Below are positions 8,914-15,116 of a stretch of DNA of 15,116 nucleotides, piece by piece. Under the pieces are notes generated by a model. The model had not been told where the DNA came from. It saw only the letters and a program-made list of their open reading frames with translations, and searched no databases. Location: assembly GCA_050258555.1 (NCBI GenBank), contig JBLMZA010000154.1:1-15116 (forward strand), given 5' to 3'. Made by a program: the position numbers and the translations under genes. The first letter of the stretch is position 1. Every line of letters starts with the position of its first letter. This DNA is from CAISDA01 sp050258555. GTDB lineage: Bacteria; Bacteroidota; Ignavibacteria; UBA10030; UBA8401.

Positions 8914-10158
8914 CTAGATGGGAATGGAAGCGAAAAAGAGTTCGGCGTCGGTATGCGCCGCCAGCTCGTAGCGCGCGACAACCGCCGGAATCAAAACGGC
9001 ATCGCCGCGCGAAAAGAGCTGCCGTCCGGTATCCTGCGTCACCGAGACCGAGCCGTCGACGACGAGCATGATCTCCAGCGTGCGCCTGGCATCGCGCACG
9101 AACGTATCGGATTCCGTCATCAATGCGCGCGAGAGGACAAACTCCTCCACCGGCGCGGGATAGACCGTCACGCCCGCACCGGGCACGGGCGGCATGATCA
9201 CGGGCCGGCCGCAGTCATACGTCAGGATCGTGCAGAGCGTTTCCACGTCCTTGAATTTCGGCGTGAGGCCGGCGCGCACCACGTTATCGGAGTTGGCCAT
9301 GCACTCGACAATCGCGCCTTCAAGATAGGCATGCGGAATGCCGGGACCGAGAAAGATCCCCTCGCCCTTCTTCAGATGCACAAGATTCAGAAGCAGCATC
9401 GAAATGAGTCCGACGTCGCATCCGTAGATGGATCGGGCGTTCAGAAAGACGGCGGCTTCTTCCGAGGCATCCGATGTCCGGCGCATCGTTTCCTCGATCG
9501 CCATGATCGAGGCTTCAAGTTCGGCTGTGTGCGTGAGCGCGCGCCGCATGAGCGCCGAAAAAAACGCCTTGAGCGCCTGGCGCCGCTCCCTCGTTCGCAG
9601 CTCCCGATCTGTTCCCTCCTCCCGGGCAAGCGAGAGAAGACGCGCCGCATGATCATCACCAGCAAGCCGGGCAATGGAAGGATAGCGCCCGAGTGTGGCA
9701 AGCAGTTCATCGAACGGCTTGAATCCGGCGAGCGCCGTCAGATGCGTGAGCGCAACGGCGATCTCGGGCTTGTGATTGGAATCGGGATAATGCGCAGCGT
9801 CGCGCGCATGGAGCTCGCGGGCCTGCAAGCGGTCGGGATGGGCCTGTATGGACAAGGGAGCGCCGGCAGAAAGCACCTTCAGAAGAAACGGCAGTTCGGA
9901 GGAAAACTGTTCGGCTGCGCTTCGCCCCAGGATTTCCACGGGGGCCTGGCTGATGAAATCGGGCAGGACAAGGCGCTCGCTGTTTTTGCGCACGCGCGAG
10001 GGCGCCGAGGGATGCGCGCCGATCCACAGTTCCGCATAGGGGCGATCGGGTTCGGCGGTGAAGCCAAGAAAATTGGGAATGAAGGCTTCGGCGCCGCGTG
10101 TGCCCCACTCATAGTGTTGTATCGTGTTTTCCAGAAGAAAGGAACGGATCTCTGTCAT
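8914..10158 (-). CDS. manA: Mannose-6-phosphate isomerase, class I
   Basis: A 414-aa cytoplasmic zinc enzyme that interconverts mannose-6-phosphate and fructose-6-phosphate. The class I cupin pattern is complete: LSIQAHPDRLQARELH (zinc ligands Q105, H107), SNHKPEIAVALT (E132), GIFLGPGIPHAYLEG (H276) and VECMANSDNVVRAGLTPKF with R295. The C-terminal cupin half (SVSVTQDTGRQLFSRGDAVLIPA) is intact. The length suits the ~390-415 aa of the bacterial/eukaryotic type. The ATG at 10158 has only a weak GAGAGAG purine stretch upstream. It is the first gene of a minus-strand unit with the exported GH47 mannosidase 25 bp downstream, which suggests mannose use rather than, or in addition to, supply of mannose for glycan synthesis. 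It is divergent from the helicase gene. No fusion to GDP-mannose pyrophosphorylase. Confidence 0.95.
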   Translation of the reverse strand: MTEIRSFLLENTIQHYEWGTRGAEAFIPNFLGFTAEPDRPYAELWIGAHPSAPSRVRKNSERLVLPDFISQAPVEILGRSAAEQFSSELPFLLKVLSAGAPLSIQAHPDRLQARELHARDAAHYPDSNHKPEIAVALTHLTALAGFKPFDELLATLGRYPSIARLAGDDHAARLLSLAREEGTDRELRTRERRQALKAFFSALMRRALTHTAELEASIMAIEETMRRTSDASEEAAVFLNARSIYGCDVGLISMLLLNLVHLKKGEGIFLGPGIPHAYLEGAIVECMANSDNVVRAGLTPKFKDVETLCTILTYDCGRPVIMPPVPGAGVTVYPAPVEEFVLSRALMTESDTFVRDARRTLEIMLVVDGSVSVTQDTGRQLFSRGDAVLIPAVVARYELAAHTDAELFFASIPI

Positions 10159-10238
10159 GCTCTCTCTATCATGTGTCGTCGTATCGAGCCGCGCGTGTCA
10201 TGCCGGCCCTCAGGCTCGTGGTAATGTACGAGGCCCCG

Positions 10239-10342
10239 GCAAGAGACGCAAGAGAGGGCTTGGGAAATTAGGAATTCTCATTTTTTTTTCATACCTTACT
10301 TTATCGTTGCAAGAGATGCAACAGACCGCAGCCGATCTCTTG
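10239..10342. repeat. Repeated GCAAGAGA boxes with one inverted copy (operator candidate)
   Basis: GCAAGAGA occurs three times on the plus strand at 10239-10246, 10248-10255 and 10309-10316. An inverse copy, ATCTCTTG, lies at 10335-10342, so that CAAGAGAT (10310-10317) and 10335-10342 form an 8-bp inverted repeat 17 nt apart. GTTGCA/TGCAAC (10306-10311 with 10317-10322) is a further small inverted repeat on the third box. The location between divergent genes suggests regulator binding, but no regulator is assigned. Confidence 0.35.
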
Positions 10343-10361
10343 ATCACTTTTTACAGTGATC
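10342..10361. repeat. Hairpin GATCACT-loop-AGTGATC upstream of the helicase
   Basis: A 7-bp perfect stem (10342-10348 with 10355-10361) encloses TTTTAC. There is no T-run after it. It may be an operator-like palindrome or part of the helicase leader RNA. Confidence 0.4.
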
Positions 10362-10651
10362 GTCCATACACAGATTGCATCGGAAGCGGACATTTTTTAG
10401 CTGAGACCCGCTCTTCGAAGATTTGAAAGCAGTGTTGGGAAGTTGTGCCGACCGTTGGTTGGAACCAGTAATTGCGTGCCGGAATCGATCGCGCGCGAGA
10501 CAGGTTTACACGCTCACCAGGTATTTCCCCCTCCAGTGTCTCCCCCGCGCACGAAAGTCCCGCAACAAAAGGGACAGCGCCGGATGCGAGATTCCTTTTC
10601 CTTCTTATGTGTCCGCGTCTCACACTTTTCTACAACAAGGATACACTATCC

Positions 10652-12394
10652 ATGGCTTTTACACAACTCGGTCTGAATGACCGCCTCGTGCAAGGCATAC
10701 TTGCCACAGGCTACACGGCGCCGACCGCAATCCAGGCCAGCGCCATCCCTCTCGCCCTCGAAGGCAGAGATGTGATCGGATGCGCCCAGACGGGCACCGG
10801 CAAAACCGCCGCATTCGTTCTTCCCATACTCAACCATTTATCCAAGGATGCCGAGCGCGTGAAGGATCGCCGCATCCGCGCGCTCGTGCTGACGCCCACG
10901 CGCGAACTGGCCCAGCAGGTCGAAGACTCGCTCAAGCAGTACGGCCAGTTCTTGAAGCTCAGAAGCCTTTCGGTCTACGGCGGCGTCTCGATGGACAAGC
11001 AGTTGAAGCACCTGCGCCACGGCATCGACATCGTCATTGCGACGCCGGGCCGGCTGATCGACCACCTGGATCGGAAGTCGATCGACCTCTCGGGGGTCGA
11101 AATTTTGGTGCTCGACGAAGCCGACCGCATGTTCGACATGGGCTTCATCAACGACGTCAAAAAGATCATGAGCCGCGTGCCCGCCAAGCGGCAGACGCTC
11201 CTGTTTTCGGCGACGATCTCGCCCGAGATCCGGCAGCTGGCGCACACCGTCCAGGACAATCCGGCCACGGTGCAGATCGGCGAGGAGAGCAAGCCGGTCG
11301 AGAGCGTGACGCAGCATTTTTATTCCTGCCCCAAGGAAATGAAGATGGACATGCTGCTCTTCGCCCTGGAGCGCGAGACAATGGACAGCGTGCTCGTCTT
11401 TTCGCGCACGAAGCACGGCGCCGACAAGATCACCAAAAAACTCGAGCGCGCCTCTGTGAAGGCGATCGCGATTCATTCGAACCGCACGCAGGCCCAGCGC
11501 CAGCGCGCCCTGGCCGGATTCAAGCAGGCGCATTACCGCGTGCTCGTGGCAACCGACATTGCCGCGCGCGGCATCGATGTGGAAGGCATTTCGCATGTGA
11601 TCAACTTTGATGTGCCGACATTTGCCGAAGAATACGTGCACCGCATCGGCCGCACGGGCCGCGCCGCGGCCGTCGGCGATGCGATCACGCTGGTGAGCAA
11701 GGACGAGATGAAGCACGTCAAGAAGATCGAATACTTCATCGGCAAAAAAATCGAGCTGAAGAAATATCCGACGTTCAACTACACGCCCGCCGCGCATAAG
11801 AGCGAGCAGGAAGAAAAGAGCGTCCAGGAAGCTCCGCGTCACGAGCACGCACGGCATGCCGAACACCATCCGCGCACACAGCCCGAGAAGACGCAGCGGC
11901 GCGAAACGGAACGCCGCGAAAAGCCCTCCCGTCCGCAGCAACAGCGGCAGGGTTCGGATGGCGCCGGACGCCGCACGCCCAAAGTGCAGGGCTCGACGCT
12001 TCCGCGCCGCGAACACGGCCAGGCGACGGGCCAGGGCGGCCGCTCCAGTGCGAAAGGCAACAGCCAGCGCCAGAACCGCGGCGGCCGCACGTCGCCATCG
12101 ACGCCCCACTTCGGCTATTCGTCCTTCGGCAGCGCCGGCCATAAAGGCGGCTCAGGCCGCGGCACAGAGGCCGTTCCCCCGGTGAAGAAGCGCGTCAAGC
12201 CGTCTGCCGCCAAAACCGAATCCTATTCGACCGGCATGTACAACGATTCATTCGGATCGTTCCGGCATTCTCCCTCCGCGCCCTCTTCCGCGAAGCCGAC
12301 GGTGACCGATACGGACTGGAAGAAGCTCATCGAGACCAATGAGAGCTCGTTCCGCAAGAAGCTGAAAAAAATCTTCTCGCGCTCGAACGATTAA
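10652..12394 (+). CDS. rhlE: RhlE-type DEAD-box ATP-dependent RNA helicase with long basic tail
   Basis: A 580-aa protein. All superfamily 2 motifs are present in order: Q motif FTQLGLNDRLVQGIL ... PTAIQ (3-28), motif I AQTGTGKT (45-52), Ia PTRELAQQ (82-89), Ib TPGRL (131-135), II DEAD (155-158), III SAT (186-188), IV VLVFSRTK, V ATDIAARGIDV (300-310) and VI HRIGRTGR (330-337). It unwinds structured RNA, typically in ribosome assembly, RNA decay or cold adaptation. Residues ~380-580 are a low-complexity tail rich in R, Q, H, S and G, longer than in E. coli RhlE and likely an RNA-binding disordered region; the last ~30 residues (DTDWKKLIETNESSFRKKLKKIF) look helical and basic. The start at 10652 is set by AAGGAT about 9 nt upstream and by the Q motif; the frame is open to 10472 but that extension looks non-coding. 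Monocistronic, followed by a terminator. Confidence 0.94.
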   Translation: MAFTQLGLNDRLVQGILATGYTAPTAIQASAIPLALEGRDVIGCAQTGTGKTAAFVLPILNHLSKDAERVKDRRIRALVLTPTRELAQQVEDSLKQYGQFLKLRSLSVYGGVSMDKQLKHLRHGIDIVIATPGRLIDHLDRKSIDLSGVEILVLDEADRMFDMGFINDVKKIMSRVPAKRQTLLFSATISPEIRQLAHTVQDNPATVQIGEESKPVESVTQHFYSCPKEMKMDMLLFALERETMDSVLVFSRTKHGADKITKKLERASVKAIAIHSNRTQAQRQRALAGFKQAHYRVLVATDIAARGIDVEGISHVINFDVPTFAEEYVHRIGRTGRAAAVGDAITLVSKDEMKHVKKIEYFIGKKIELKKYPTFNYTPAAHKSEQEEKSVQEAPRHEHARHAEHHPRTQPEKTQRRETERREKPSRPQQQRQGSDGAGRRTPKVQGSTLPRREHGQATGQGGRSSAKGNSQRQNRGGRTSPSTPHFGYSSFGSAGHKGGSGRGTEAVPPVKKRVKPSAAKTESYSTGMYNDSFGSFRHSPSAPSSAKPTVTDTDWKKLIETNESSFRKKLKKIFSRSND

Positions 12395-12429
12395 AAGTTC
12401 TCACGCCGCACAATCGCGATTTAAAATGT

Positions 12430-12462
12430 AAAAGGCTCATTCCCTTTCGGTTTGAGCCTTTT
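12430..12462. terminator. Bidirectional rho-independent terminator (helicase and tRNA remnant)
   Basis: AAAAGGCTCA (12430-12439) pairs perfectly with TGAGCCTTTT (12453-12462) around a 13-nt loop, 36 nt after the helicase stop. The A/T ends of the stem give a T-run in both directions, and on the minus strand a second TTTT follows shortly after. It therefore also sits 6 nt after the 3' end of the tRNA-Pro fragment, where an intact tRNA gene would need its own terminator. Confidence 0.85.
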
Positions 12463-12467
12463 GCATG

Positions 12468-12514
12468 TCGGAACGGCGGGCTTCGAACCCGCGCGCCCTA
12501 CCACCCAAACGTAG
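12468..12514 (-). tRNA. Truncated tRNA-Pro(TGG): 3' part only, candidate att site
   Basis: Read on the minus strand, the fragment contains the following parts. The anticodon arm is CTACG (12510-12514), loop TTTGGGT with anticodon TGG and the G37 typical of proline tRNAs (12503-12509), and GGTAG (12498-12502). A 5-nt variable loop GGCGC comes next. The T arm is a perfect GCGGG-TTCGAAG-CCCGC (12476-12492). The 3' acceptor strand is CGTTCCG (12469-12475) with discriminator A at 12468. CCA is not encoded. Four of five anticodon-stem pairs form; the pair next to the loop is G-G. Upstream there is no D arm and no CGGAACG to complete the acceptor stem, so the gene is not functional as it stands. A 3' tRNA block without its 5' half is what tyrosine integrases leave at the far end of an integrated element. 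The intact copy should lie beyond the right edge of the window. Confidence 0.7.
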
Positions 12515-12519
12515 TTTTC

Positions 12520-12537
12520 GCTTAAAGTCTGCTTAAA
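12520..12537. repeat. Direct repeat GCTTAAA next to the tRNA fragment
   Basis: GCTTAAA occurs at 12520-12526 and 12531-12537, an 11-bp period, starting 6 bp from the broken side of the tRNA fragment. Short spaced repeats beside an att core can be integrase or excisionase binding sites; with only two copies this is weak. The rest of 12538-12620 shows no gene or clear structure. Confidence 0.3.
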
Positions 12538-12620
12538 TCATAGTTCTAGATCGAGGACATGATTTTCACCCTGGGCCGATCACTATTACACGTCGATCCC
12601 CTCGCCTTCGTTCTCTCTTT

Positions 12621-13715
12621 TTACTTTCCGTGGATCACAATGGATTTTTGTGGAAATCCGCCAATAATGCCCACAATAAAGACTTCCGTGCCATCGGTCC
12701 AGACATCCATATAATGAAGGTTGGTGGCGCTGAAACCCGGCAGTTTCTTCCAATCGGTTCCATTAAAATGAAGGAGGGTGCCGAAATCACCGACAGCATA
12801 GATATTATCATCGGCGCTTCCGCCAATCGAGTTGATGTTGTACGTCCCTTCATAGCTGACGGTCCACGTGCCATTGGTCATTTTATACACATTCCCGAAC
12901 GCGGAATACACGGTATTACTTGGGCTCACCCAGAGATCATTATAGCCCCATTTGTATTCCACATGTCCGGGTTCAATGGTCGCCGAATCAATGACGGTCC
13001 AACGATTATTTTTATAGGAAAGGAAATAATGGATCTCCGCCACGCGATTGATCTGGTAATGCATGGTGGCAAGAGCATAGGTGTTTCCGCGAGTATCAGA
13101 AACGATGGAACGAAACCCGAACCCATCCCCAAGTCTGGAAGACTTCGGACTATAGAACGGCAATGAATCCTTGCTCCAAAGCGTGCCATTATAATGGTAA
13201 AGACAACTCGATGAGAGTCCCCCTACCCATAAATTATTCGGGCCTGTTCCGCCGATACAGGAAAAAGTTTCAACATCCTTAACATACGGACAAGGAACGG
13301 TCGTCCACGCCTTGCCGTCATAATGGATGATATGCCCGCCTTCGCCGTAGAATCCCTGACTTGCCGCCCAAATATCCGAGGAGGAAAATCCGATCATATC
13401 TTCCACATCGACATAGATATTGATCACACCGCCATTAGTCCGATAGAGATTCACTTCCGTCCACGCCTTCCCATCATAGTGATACATCTGCCCGGGATTA
13501 TTGCTGTTATGCCCCGCCACATAGACGTCCTTCGGAGAGCTGCCCCAGATGGCGTTCATCGCTGTCTGGAAACTGTTTGGGAGATAGATGGTATCAATTG
13601 TCCACGTATACGTGCGCGGATCTTTGCGCGGATGATCGGCAGGATCCGTTGGGTGGGAGCAACCGCCGGAGATGAAAAGAAGAATAAGTATTCCAAAGGC
13701 AACGATATTTTTCAT
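12621..13715 (-). CDS. Lipoprotein with beta-propeller-like repeats
   Basis: A 364-aa exported protein. MKNIVAFGILILLFISGGC is a lipoprotein signal with lipobox SGGC, giving lipidated C19. The mature part holds about six to seven repeats of a pattern such as IWGSSPKDVYVAGH ... MYHYDGKAWTEV (56-88), then ~108-140 (SSSDIWAAS ... IIHYDGKAWTTV), ~153-182 (NNLWVGG ... LYHYNGTLW), ~226-242, ~255-287 (NDLWVSP ... GTWTV) and ~296-325 (DNIYAVGDFGTLLHFNGTDW). The repeats end in a strand and a conserved Trp, as in beta-propeller blades of secreted Bacteroidota-type proteins. No catalytic residues are recognised; a binding or surface role is likely. The start at 13715 is taken because the signal peptide begins there (GGAA 5 nt upstream); an in-frame ATG at 13790 lies inside a hairpin. 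GC content is visibly lower than in the genes left of 12468, consistent with acquired DNA. Confidence 0.82.
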   Translation of the reverse strand: MKNIVAFGILILLFISGGCSHPTDPADHPRKDPRTYTWTIDTIYLPNSFQTAMNAIWGSSPKDVYVAGHNSNNPGQMYHYDGKAWTEVNLYRTNGGVINIYVDVEDMIGFSSSDIWAASQGFYGEGGHIIHYDGKAWTTVPCPYVKDVETFSCIGGTGPNNLWVGGLSSSCLYHYNGTLWSKDSLPFYSPKSSRLGDGFGFRSIVSDTRGNTYALATMHYQINRVAEIHYFLSYKNNRWTVIDSATIEPGHVEYKWGYNDLWVSPSNTVYSAFGNVYKMTNGTWTVSYEGTYNINSIGGSADDNIYAVGDFGTLLHFNGTDWKKLPGFSATNLHYMDVWTDGTEVFIVGIIGGFPQKSIVIHGK

Positions 13716-13763
13716 GACAGTTCCACAATTTAAGAGTCGGTGAATATGCGGCATAGATCCTGC

Positions 13764-13797
13764 TCCATCCATGCACCCCATAGGGTGCATGGATGGA
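13764..13797. repeat. Perfect 15-bp palindromic hairpin after the T9SS-cargo gene
   Basis: TCCATCCATGCACCC (13764-13778) is the exact inverse complement of 13783-13797, with loop CATA. It begins 10 nt past the stop of the T9SS-cargo gene on the minus strand and lies 49 bp before the lipoprotein start. It is in terminator position but has no T-run, so it could end or protect the upstream transcript, or be a mobile palindrome. Confidence 0.6.
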
Positions 13798-13806
13798 ACC
13801 AGACAC

Positions 13807-14931
13807 TTATTTGGTTAGCAGAAGCTTTCCCGTCCGCACAACCATCGCATTTCCATTCACGGGCTTGGCCTTAAAAAGGAAGAAATACACTCCGCTTGCA
13901 GCGGCTTGACCCGATTCCGTTTTCCCATCCCACGTTGCGGCGTAATAACCGGCAGGTTTGTGTTCGTTGAGGACAGATTTGACGACACGCCCAGCCAGAT
14001 CACAAATATTGATCGCGACCTCGGCATCATCCACGATCTGATACGTTATCGTTGTGGAAGGATTGAATGGATTCGGATAGTTGCCAACCCGGTATTCCGT
14101 GGGAGTTTTCCGATCCACCACCTTTTTGTACAAGGGATTTGTATAGAAGGAGTGCCAAACAGGTTCTGAGGTCGTTCCACTCGGGGAATAATATGGTCGG
14201 ATGTCATAGTTGACGATCAAGACCCGTGGCGGGGTCAGTATATATTCACCGTCAACGAAGGATGTCGTACCGCGATTCAGTGTTTGAAGCAGGCTTGCTG
14301 GATCCGAACCGACTCTCCGCCAGACTTGATATTGCGATACGTTGGCGTTCGGATGTTCACTCCACGACATCGATATCGCCTCCCACAATTCGCAGGTAGA
14401 TGCCCAATTGGGAACAGCCGTTGGCGTACCCTGATAATAGATTGTATAATTCGCATCCGCCTGAGGATTAATAAAATCTCTTGTCGCCGATCCAGCACTT
14501 TGGCCATCGCTCCAGTGGTCAAAGCTCATATTCACGCTGTTAATCGTTTGGTCAACCGCGGCCACGGTCATAGATCGGTCGCTATAGACATTGACAGGAA
14601 ACGTCGTACCCGTCTGCACTGCACCATCGACCATGATACTGCTTGCACCGACCGTCTCCGGGTATGAATTTGTAAAAGTGAGTGTATATCGAATGCCGAA
14701 TTGGGCTTTATATTCAGCCGTTGAACCAATGGTTACAGTCAATGCAAGGTTATTTGATTGTTGAGCTTCCCATTCCCGAAAAGTAGCAATGTGGCCATTG
14801 ATAATCTGATTATCAATTACAGTAAAGCTATGTTGCGTTCCTACCTTAATATTTTCCGTATGAGGCAGCGAGACTGAATCTCCATCGACCAAACCAGTGC
14901 CACCCGAGCCATACGATGTCGAAAATGTCAC
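13807..14931 (-). CDS. Type IX secretion cargo-like protein, C-terminal part (5'-truncated by an IS)
   Basis: The last 374 residues, counted from a GTG at 14931, of what must be a larger secreted protein. There is no signal peptide. The coding frame runs on upstream (NNRGIGYGPTQNWPDN precedes LDVTFSTS) to 14996, exactly where IS-end sequence begins, so the original start is lost. Residues ~80-167 resemble small bacterial repeat domains (MSFDHWSDG). Residues ~170-265 look like a fibronectin type III domain (ISMSWSEHPNANVSQYQVWRR). Residues ~284-374 form a type A sorting domain: NYPNPFNPSTTITYQI, DLAGRVVKSV, AATWDGKTESGQAAASGVYF and a final GKLLLTK. Such C-terminal domains direct export through the T9SS and anchoring at the surface in FCB bacteria. 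Without the N-terminal signal the present product should not be exported, so it is probably a pseudogene fragment. The N-terminal function is unknown. Confidence 0.75.
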   Translation of the reverse strand: MTFSTSYGSGGTGLVDGDSVSLPHTENIKVGTQHSFTVIDNQIINGHIATFREWEAQQSNNLALTVTIGSTAEYKAQFGIRYTLTFTNSYPETVGASSIMVDGAVQTGTTFPVNVYSDRSMTVAAVDQTINSVNMSFDHWSDGQSAGSATRDFINPQADANYTIYYQGTPTAVPNWASTCELWEAISMSWSEHPNANVSQYQVWRRVGSDPASLLQTLNRGTTSFVDGEYILTPPRVLIVNYDIRPYYSPSGTTSEPVWHSFYTNPLYKKVVDRKTPTEYRVGNYPNPFNPSTTITYQIVDDAEVAINICDLAGRVVKSVLNEHKPAGYYAATWDGKTESGQAAASGVYFFLFKAKPVNGNAMVVRTGKLLLTK

Positions 14932-14996
14932 ATCAAGATTGTCAGGCCAGTTTTGGGTCGGTCCATAACCGATTCCTCGATTATTTATAATTACTG

Positions 14997-15116
14997 GTAA
15001 CTACTCAGCGTAACTGTTCTTTGGAATAAACGGCCGTCCATTGAAGGCCGATGTGATCACATGAAAAATATTCACGCCCTGCTTTGCTGCGGTCGAGATG
15101 TAGCTTCGGATGCGGC
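14997..15116 (-). mobile_element. Right end of an IS66-like insertion sequence (partial)
   Basis: The plus strand at 14997 starts with GTAACTACTCAGCGTAAC. IS66-family inverted repeats usually begin GTAA, and the transposase stop commonly lies within the repeat, as here (stop at 15001-15003). Sequence to the left of 14997 reads as interrupted coding sequence of the T9SS-cargo gene, placing the element boundary there. IS66 elements usually make 8-bp target duplications; the predicted duplication is AATTACTG at 14989-14996. The other end lies outside the window. Confidence 0.55.
15001..15116 (-). CDS. IS66-like transposase, C-terminal 37 residues (partial)
   Basis: The minus-strand frame entering from the window edge reads RIRSYISTAAKQGVNIF, then HVITSAFNGRPFIPKNSYAE and a TAG at 15001-15003. 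The pattern R-S-Y-I-S-T-x-x-K-x-G-x-N-x-F ... F-x-G-x-P-F-I-P resembles the end of IS66-family transposases, where a closing helix precedes a G-x-P-x-x-P tail. Only this short part is visible, so the DDE core cannot be checked. The same reading frame continues, after the stop, into the truncated T9SS-cargo frame, a coincidence of the insertion. Confidence 0.55.
   Translation of the reverse strand, partial: RIRSYISTAAKQGVNIFHVITSAFNGRPFIPKNSYAE

Larger units (their letters stand above)
10159..10651. other. Divergent manA-helicase intergenic region and long helicase leader
   Basis: About 490 bp without a supported gene. It must contain the promoters for manA (minus) and the helicase (plus), but I see no clear -35/-10 pair. 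The AT-rich core is 10261-10310, including nine T at 10281-10289. Towards the helicase the sequence becomes a GC-rich leader with small hairpins, for example GTCCC (10557-10561) with GGGAC (10571-10575), and a possible long-range GGAATC/GATTCC pairing that encloses ~10483-10592. A long structured leader would fit cold-dependent control of a DEAD-box helicase, but this is inference. Confidence 0.4.

Noticed and set aside
7536..10224. Plus-strand open frames opposite the GH47 and manA genes
   Set aside because: Both lie antisense to well-matched enzymes and lack domains or start signals.
10483..10592. Small structured RNA gene (SRP, 6S or RNase P RNA) before the helicase
   Set aside because: Some pairing is possible, but none of the conserved sequence blocks of these RNAs is present.
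10472..10651. N-terminal extension of the helicase by 60 codons
   Set aside because: No ribosome site at the upstream start, non-helicase composition, and a good site (AAGGAT) directly before the ATG at 10652, where the Q motif begins.
10838..12142. Minus-strand open frame opposite the helicase
   Set aside because: Shadow of the GC-rich helicase coding sequence; Ala/Arg/Leu-rich without motifs.
12468..12541. Complete functional tRNA-Pro gene
   Set aside because: No D arm and no CGGAACG 5' acceptor strand exist within the needed distance, so only a 3' fragment can be supported.

Overview
The window looks like a chromosomal segment of a GC-rich Gram-negative bacterium of the FCB (Bacteroidota/Chlorobiota/Ignavibacteriota-like) assemblage. 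The best clue is the C-terminal NYPNPFNPST-type sorting domain of the protein at 13807-14931, which is typical of type IX secretion cargo in Ignavibacteria and related lineages. A lipoprotein, an exported glycosidase and several PAS-rich two-component proteins fit this. The assignment is an inference; no rRNA or other strong phylogenetic marker is present.

Left part (1-5459, all minus strand): a signalling cluster. In transcription order it holds a three-PAS sensor histidine kinase, an unrecognised 192-aa helical protein, a single-domain receiver with altered key residues, an untranslated-looking remnant of a methyl-accepting chemotaxis protein (MCP) tail, and a receiver plus multi-PAS protein that runs off the left edge.

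Middle part (5575-10158, minus strand): manA (mannose-6-phosphate isomerase), an exported family GH47 alpha-mannosidase and a CstA-type transporter lie head to tail. The first two are 25 bp apart and make biochemical sense together: mannose is released outside the cytoplasm, and after uptake and phosphorylation it is converted to fructose-6-phosphate. The histidine kinase begins about 115 bp after cstA, past a strong hairpin, so it might sense a nutrient linked to CstA; this is inference.

A divergent intergenic region of about 490 bp with repeats and hairpins separates manA from the only plus-strand gene, an RhlE-type DEAD-box RNA helicase (10652-12394), which ends at a bidirectional terminator.

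Right part (from about 12468): immediately after that terminator lies the 3' part of a tRNA-Pro(TGG) gene with no 5' half. This is the usual signature of an integration (att) site. Beyond it base composition falls clearly and the content changes to accessory genes: a beta-propeller-like lipoprotein, a T9SS-cargo protein whose 5' end is cut off, and the end of an IS66-like insertion sequence at the exact cut point. The region to the right of 12515 is best read as the end of an acquired island that was later hit by an IS element. No CRISPR array or rRNA gene was seen.
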